From: Cervus elaphus
Lineage: Eukaryota; Chordata; Mammalia; Artiodactyla; Cervidae
Direction of reading: 5' to 3'
Assembly (NCBI RefSeq): GCF_910594005.1
Contig: NC_057816.1
Coordinates: 42,308,797 to 42,372,796, forward strand
DNA length: 64,000 nt
The notes below the pieces were generated by a model. The model searched no databases. It was given only the letters and a program-made list of their open reading frames with translations, and had not been told where the DNA came from. The position numbers were made by a program, and so were the translations under genes. Of the stretch, positions 59,966-64,000 are shown in pieces (position 1 is the stretch's first letter; every line of letters begins with the position of its first letter).

Positions 59966-61311
59966 TTGAAAACACATCAAATTACTTGTATCTTGACTGA
60001 GCATTTTTCAAACACTGCAGCACTGTATTAACATAGAGAATCACTGAGGGACTATAAGAAACCATTCTTTGAAATACTAACGTTTTTATCTCCTAGACTC
60101 AGTCCCAACTTAACTCCATGCCATCATGTCACCAGACATGCCATCAGAGTGCCAGACAGACACAACACAGCCTGGGTCCTTTCCAGTGGATTGGTATCTA
60201 ATACAATATATTAAAGTCAACACCCAATAACGTGGGGAGCACTAGACTAAATCTCCTTGAAACTACTCAGTGAGAGACTGATTTTCCTTGCTTTCCGTCA
60301 TTCTGCGATTCCATGTTGGATTTAGTAGTGTCCTGATATTAGCAACTGGACAACCACTTGCTAATTACTGTACTTGAGTTCCAATTCAACTATGCATTTT
60401 TACAATAATTACAATTTTGGTTCTATCCAGTGTCCCATGGGTTTGTTTTGCATTTACTGAAGGCAACACAATATAATTAAAAGAATGTAATTAAAATAAC
60501 ATAGATTCAGATTTTAGCTCTTTATTTGTCCATTATATGCCCTTTCTTGGGCAAGCCAGGAAACCTCTTTGAGTTTGCTCATCTGTAAAATAACAACAAT
60601 AATATCTGAGGATGAAGAGAGGGCCAGTGAATCAAAGAGCAAGAGGAAACAATGAACCATTTTGCAATTCTAATAAATTAGTGTTATTGTTTTCTAATCT
60701 ATAGATCTGAAAAGAAGATCTCCAAAGAAATATTTGGCCTGTCTCATTCTGGTCTGATTACTATCTACAATGAAGCAGTTCACTGAGACCTTATTGTACT
60801 TTGAAAAGAACTTCTGACTTTTTAAGTCTAATTTTTGCTTAAGTCTTAAGCAAAATTTAAGTCTCTTAAGTCTAATTATTGCTGGAGGTTAAGGTGGAAC
60901 CTGTCTTTGGGTATATTAACTGTGGCTCATCCATAGATGTCTGTCCAGTGTCTAAAATATTCTTCATTTCTTAGTCTCCAGGATCGATCCATTTTTTAAA
61001 AAGTGGAGTGGAAAACCATGGAGTTGAAGCATTAAATATTTACAAAGATATTCCAACTGTATACAATCTTTTATCTAAAAAAGCCATTTTTAAAAATATT
61101 ATCATGTATAAGAAGTAAGCAAATATTGCTTAAATACACAGTTTATGGTATCATTATGAATATACATTTATTTCATTATAACTTGGACTTCAATCCTTTT
61201 GTTTCTTGGGATCACCAACTCAGCACAGGGTTCAGACTGCATTCTGGGGGGAACAATGAAGGGGAGGGGACACCTGTCTCTTGATAGGTGTTTTAGTAAA
61301 TATGTAATACT
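59966..61311. other. AT-rich intron; one MIR relic
   Basis: A MIR in sense orientation is visible at about 60495-60610 (tcttgggcaagccaggaaac, ctcatctgtaaaataacaac). The rest is unclassified. A local repeat of taagtctaattttt/taagtctaattatt lies near 60824-60880. Confidence 0.5.
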
Positions 61312-61807
61312 GTTGTTGTTCAGTAGCTAAATTGTGTCTGACTCTTTGTGGCCCCATGGACTGCAACATGCCAGGCTTCCCTGTCCTTCACCATCTCCTG
61401 GAGTTTGCTCAAACTCATGTCCATCAAGTTGGTGATGCCATCCAATCATCTCATCCTCTGTCGTCCCCTTCTCCTCCTGCCCTCAATCTTTCCTAGCATC
61501 AGGGTCTTTTCCAATGAGTCAGCTCTTCACATAAGGTGGTGAAAGTATTGGAGCTTCAGCATCAGTCCTTCCAATGAATATTCAGGGTTTATTTCCTTTA
61601 GAATTGACTGGTTTGATCTCCCTGCAGTCCAAAGGACTCTCAAGAGTCTTCTCCAGCACCACAATTCAAAACCATCAATTCTTTGACACTCAGCCTCTTT
61701 TATGGTCCAACTTTCACATCCATACCCAACTACTGGAAAAACCATAGCTTTGACTAGACAGACCTTTGTCAGCAAAATGATGTCTCTGCTTTTTAATATG
61801 CTGTCTA
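61312..61807 (-). mobile_element. BovB LINE, inverted, 3' segment of a split copy
   Basis: In reverse it reads the BovB C-terminus (frame 61844-61527, with RRLLRVLWTAGRSNQSILKE). It breaks at gctgtctagg and resumes at about 62398 beyond a second BovB. Confidence 0.93.
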
Positions 61808-62396
61808 GGGCTCCAAACTCACTGCAGATGGTGACTGCAGCCATGAAATTAAAATTAAAGCTTTTCTTCTGCTTAGAAGAAAAGCTATCACCAACCTAGA
61901 CAGCATATTAAAAAGCAGAGATATTACTTTTCTGACAAAGGTCTGTCTAGTCAGAGCTATGGTTTTTCAGTAGTCATGTATGGATGTGACAGTTGGATCA
62001 TAAAGAAAGCTGAGTGCCAAAGAATTGATGCTTTTGAACTGTGGTGCTGGAGAAGACTCTTGAGAGTCCCTCGGACTGCAAGGAGATCAAACCAGTCAAT
62101 CCTAAAGGAAATCAGTCCTGAATATTCATCGGAAGGACTGATGCTGAAGCTGAAACTCTGATACTTTGACCACCTGATGTGAAGAATTGACTCATTGGAA
62201 AAGACCCTGATGCTGGGAAAGATTGAAGGCAGGAGGAGACAGGGATGACAGGATGAAATGGCTGGATGGCATCACCGACTCAATGGCCATAAACTTGAAC
62301 AAGCTCCAGGAGTTGGTGATGGACAGGGAGGCCTGGCGTGCTGCAGTCCATGGGGTCACAAAGAGTCAGACATGACTGCACAACTAATTTGAACAG
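61808..62396 (+). mobile_element. BovB LINE 3' end inserted into an inverted BovB
   Basis: It runs gggctccaaactcactgcag to catgactgcacaactaattt. It is complementary to the flanking inverted copy on both sides. It carries a small internal palindrome at 61859-61886. Confidence 0.93.
61859..61886. repeat. Perfect 12-bp hairpin with 4-base loop
   Basis: agcttttcttct (61859-61870), loop gctt, then agaagaaaagct (61875-61886). Other BovB copies lack the left arm, so it was created locally. Confidence 0.95.
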
Positions 62397-62397
62397 A

Positions 62398-62757
62398 GTT
62401 TTGTCATAGCTTTTCTTTCAAGGAGCAAGTGTCTTTAATTTCATGGCTTCAGTCACTGTCCACAGTGATTTTGAAGCCCAAGAAAATAAAATCCGTCACT
62501 GTTTCCACTTCCTTCCCTTCTATTTGCCAAGTAGGGATGAGACTGGATGTTGTGATCTTAGTTTTGTGACTGTTGAGTTTAGGCCAGCTTTTTCACTCTC
62601 CTCTTTCACCCTCATCAAGAGGCTCTTTGATTCCTCTTCACTTTCTGCCATTGGAGTGATATCGTCAGCATATCTGAGGTGGTTGATATTTCTTCTGGCA
62701 TTCTTAATTCCAGCTTGTGAGTCATTCAGCCTGGCATTTTGCATGATGTAATATACA
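62398..62757 (-). mobile_element. BovB LINE, inverted, 5' segment of the split copy
   Basis: It continues the copy at 61312-61807: cttttctttcaaggagcaag, then the reverse-transcriptase box with YADD intact (62661-62672, minus strand; frame 62744-62520 contains HLRYADDITPMAES). It ends at about 62757, a 5' truncation. Confidence 0.92.
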
Positions 62758-62929
62758 TTTCTTTATTCATTCAACAAGTATTGAGCACCAACTGTATACT
62801 CCAGCTGTTCAAGCCGAGTTTTCAGCAGGTACTTGTTAAGCACCAGGTGTATTTAATAATCTATAAAATTGCCTAGTGGCAGCCGAGAAGTCAACTTCCT
62901 GTGTGTGCACATGCTTTAGCTTATTTGGA

Positions 62930-63140
62930 GTTACACAGCCTGAAGTTTGAGCTTGCTTTGCTACTTACTAGCTGTGTAATCTTGGGCAAGTCATTTAACC
63001 TCACTAAGTATTTTTTCTTCCATTTTTTTTTTCCATAAAAGAATGCTAAAGGTAGCTATCGCATAAGATTGTTGGGAGCTTAAAATGAGACAGAGTCTAG
63101 TAAGCAGATAACTGCTTATTAAATGTTAATTATGATAATG
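62930..63140 (+). repeat. MIR SINE
   Basis: It contains gctacttactagctgtgtaa, cttgggcaagtcatttaacc and a decayed 3' part (taaatgttaattatgataat). Confidence 0.88.
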
Positions 63141-64000
63141 ATGTTGGTAATGAAGCCACTTATATCATTTCCAATTACTGAATTAAGCAATAGTAAACTT
63201 CACTATTTGGTTGCCTAGAATCCAAATCCCTTCCTAATACTGATGAACTCCTCATTGTACTTAGATTCTAGAAGACCACATATTCCTTTCATTAGGGAAG
63301 CTGAAGTAGCTGTTTCCTCCTGCATTCTCCATGCCCTGGTTGCCAGGTAACAGGAATATAACCCAGGCTCAAGGAATTGGAAGCTTTTTCCCAGGAATGT
63401 GGAGAAAGTGAAGTAAATCAAAGCATGGCTGCTATTTATTAAAAATAAAGTGAGTGGATAGGGTCCAAGTACAGTTATACTCTGGCCAAACTGCTGAAAG
63501 CTGAGCTTCCTGTTTCATGGCCTTTGGGAACTGGTCCAAATTTACCAACTTAGTCCTCCAGCTACAGTAGATCCTGGGAGGCCACAATATTCTTCCAAAT
63601 AATAGCATTTATTTATTTTTATATGTATTTATTTTACTTAAGAGAGCCAAGCTAAAATTGGTTTCCAGTGATTACAGCCCAAATCCTGACATGAGTCAGA
63701 TTCTTGTTTGGAAAAGCAACCTGTTATCAGCTGGACAACTAATGACTAATTATTTGAATTCTAATTCTACTATTAATTTTTTGTAATTATTACTGGTTTT
63801 ACTCTATTTAGTATTTCATGGGTATTTATATGGGTGCCTACAGTCCAAGAGAGGCAAATTATTTAATTTTATATTGAAGTAGAACCATGGACCAAAAGAT
63901 TTCTGGAACTGAATTATTTGACAAAGAGAATGCAGACATCAAATTTAACTCACAATTCCTCATCTGGGATAGCAGATGCCTTGTACCCTGGAAACTGACC
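63141..64000. other. Intron without recognised element
   Basis: No upstream GRM5 exon is visible before the window ends. About 63731-63823 is a diverged relative of 60346-60442. Confidence 0.45.

Noticed and set aside
36764..64000. Search for another upstream GRM5 ligand-domain exon
   Set aside because: Reading both the frames and the sequence by eye, I found no segment with the expected ligand-domain residues ahead of the Ser-Leu-Thr-Leu start. A short exon could still be missed, so a spliced protein alignment would be decisive.

Overview
The window is nuclear DNA from a ruminant, most likely a bovid. It is saturated with elements typical of ruminant genomes: BovB (RTE-type) LINE 3' ends, tRNA-Glu-headed Bov-tA and dimeric BOV-A2 SINEs, and a CHR-type SINE. 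These lie over older mammalian L1, L2, MIR and hAT-Charlie relics. There is no bacterial-style gene organisation, and apart from four exons every open frame I examined is a repeat fragment, an exon shadow or a chance frame. The species cannot be fixed from sequence alone. The only gene is GRM5 (metabotropic glutamate receptor 5), on the minus strand and running off both ends of the window. Four coding exons are present with consensus splice sites and mutually consistent phases. In transcript order they are 36763-36517 (end of the glutamate-binding Venus-flytrap domain), 32223-32055 (flytrap-to-cysteine-rich junction), 27575-27449 (cysteine-rich domain) and 1353-414 (the whole seven-helix domain plus the start of the cytoplasmic tail). 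Together they read as one uninterrupted protein segment. The exons upstream (signal peptide, first part of the ligand domain) lie beyond 64000. The 32-residue alternative cassette that separates mGluR5a from mGluR5b and the last exon lie below position 1. Everything else is intron: about 26.1 kb, 4.5 kb and 4.3 kb between the exons, and more than 27 kb upstream of 36763. Layout: 1-1353, G-rich donor region and 7TM exon. 1354-27448, long intron with Bov SINEs, two BovB 3' ends, an antisense L1 3' end, L2 and MIR relics. 27449-36763, three small exons with a few SINEs and a SINE-split hAT element. 36764-46735, an old sense-strand L1 of roughly 4.4 kb split by two SINEs and a 2.7 kb BovB with a clear target-site duplication. 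46736-64000, L2 carrying a mariner-type hairpin that resembles the ruminant miR-2284/2285 family, further BovB 3' ends, a MER1-like hAT element, a head-to-head SINE pair and a nested antisense/sense/antisense BovB that can form a hairpin with arms of about 490 bp. I found no undescribed multi-gene system. The observations most worth following are the G-run array beside the splice donor that feeds the mGluR5a/b choice, the pyrimidine-poor acceptor of the cysteine-rich exon, the miRNA-like hairpin, the large BovB palindrome, and an insertion made only of adenines flanked by a perfect 17-bp target duplication.
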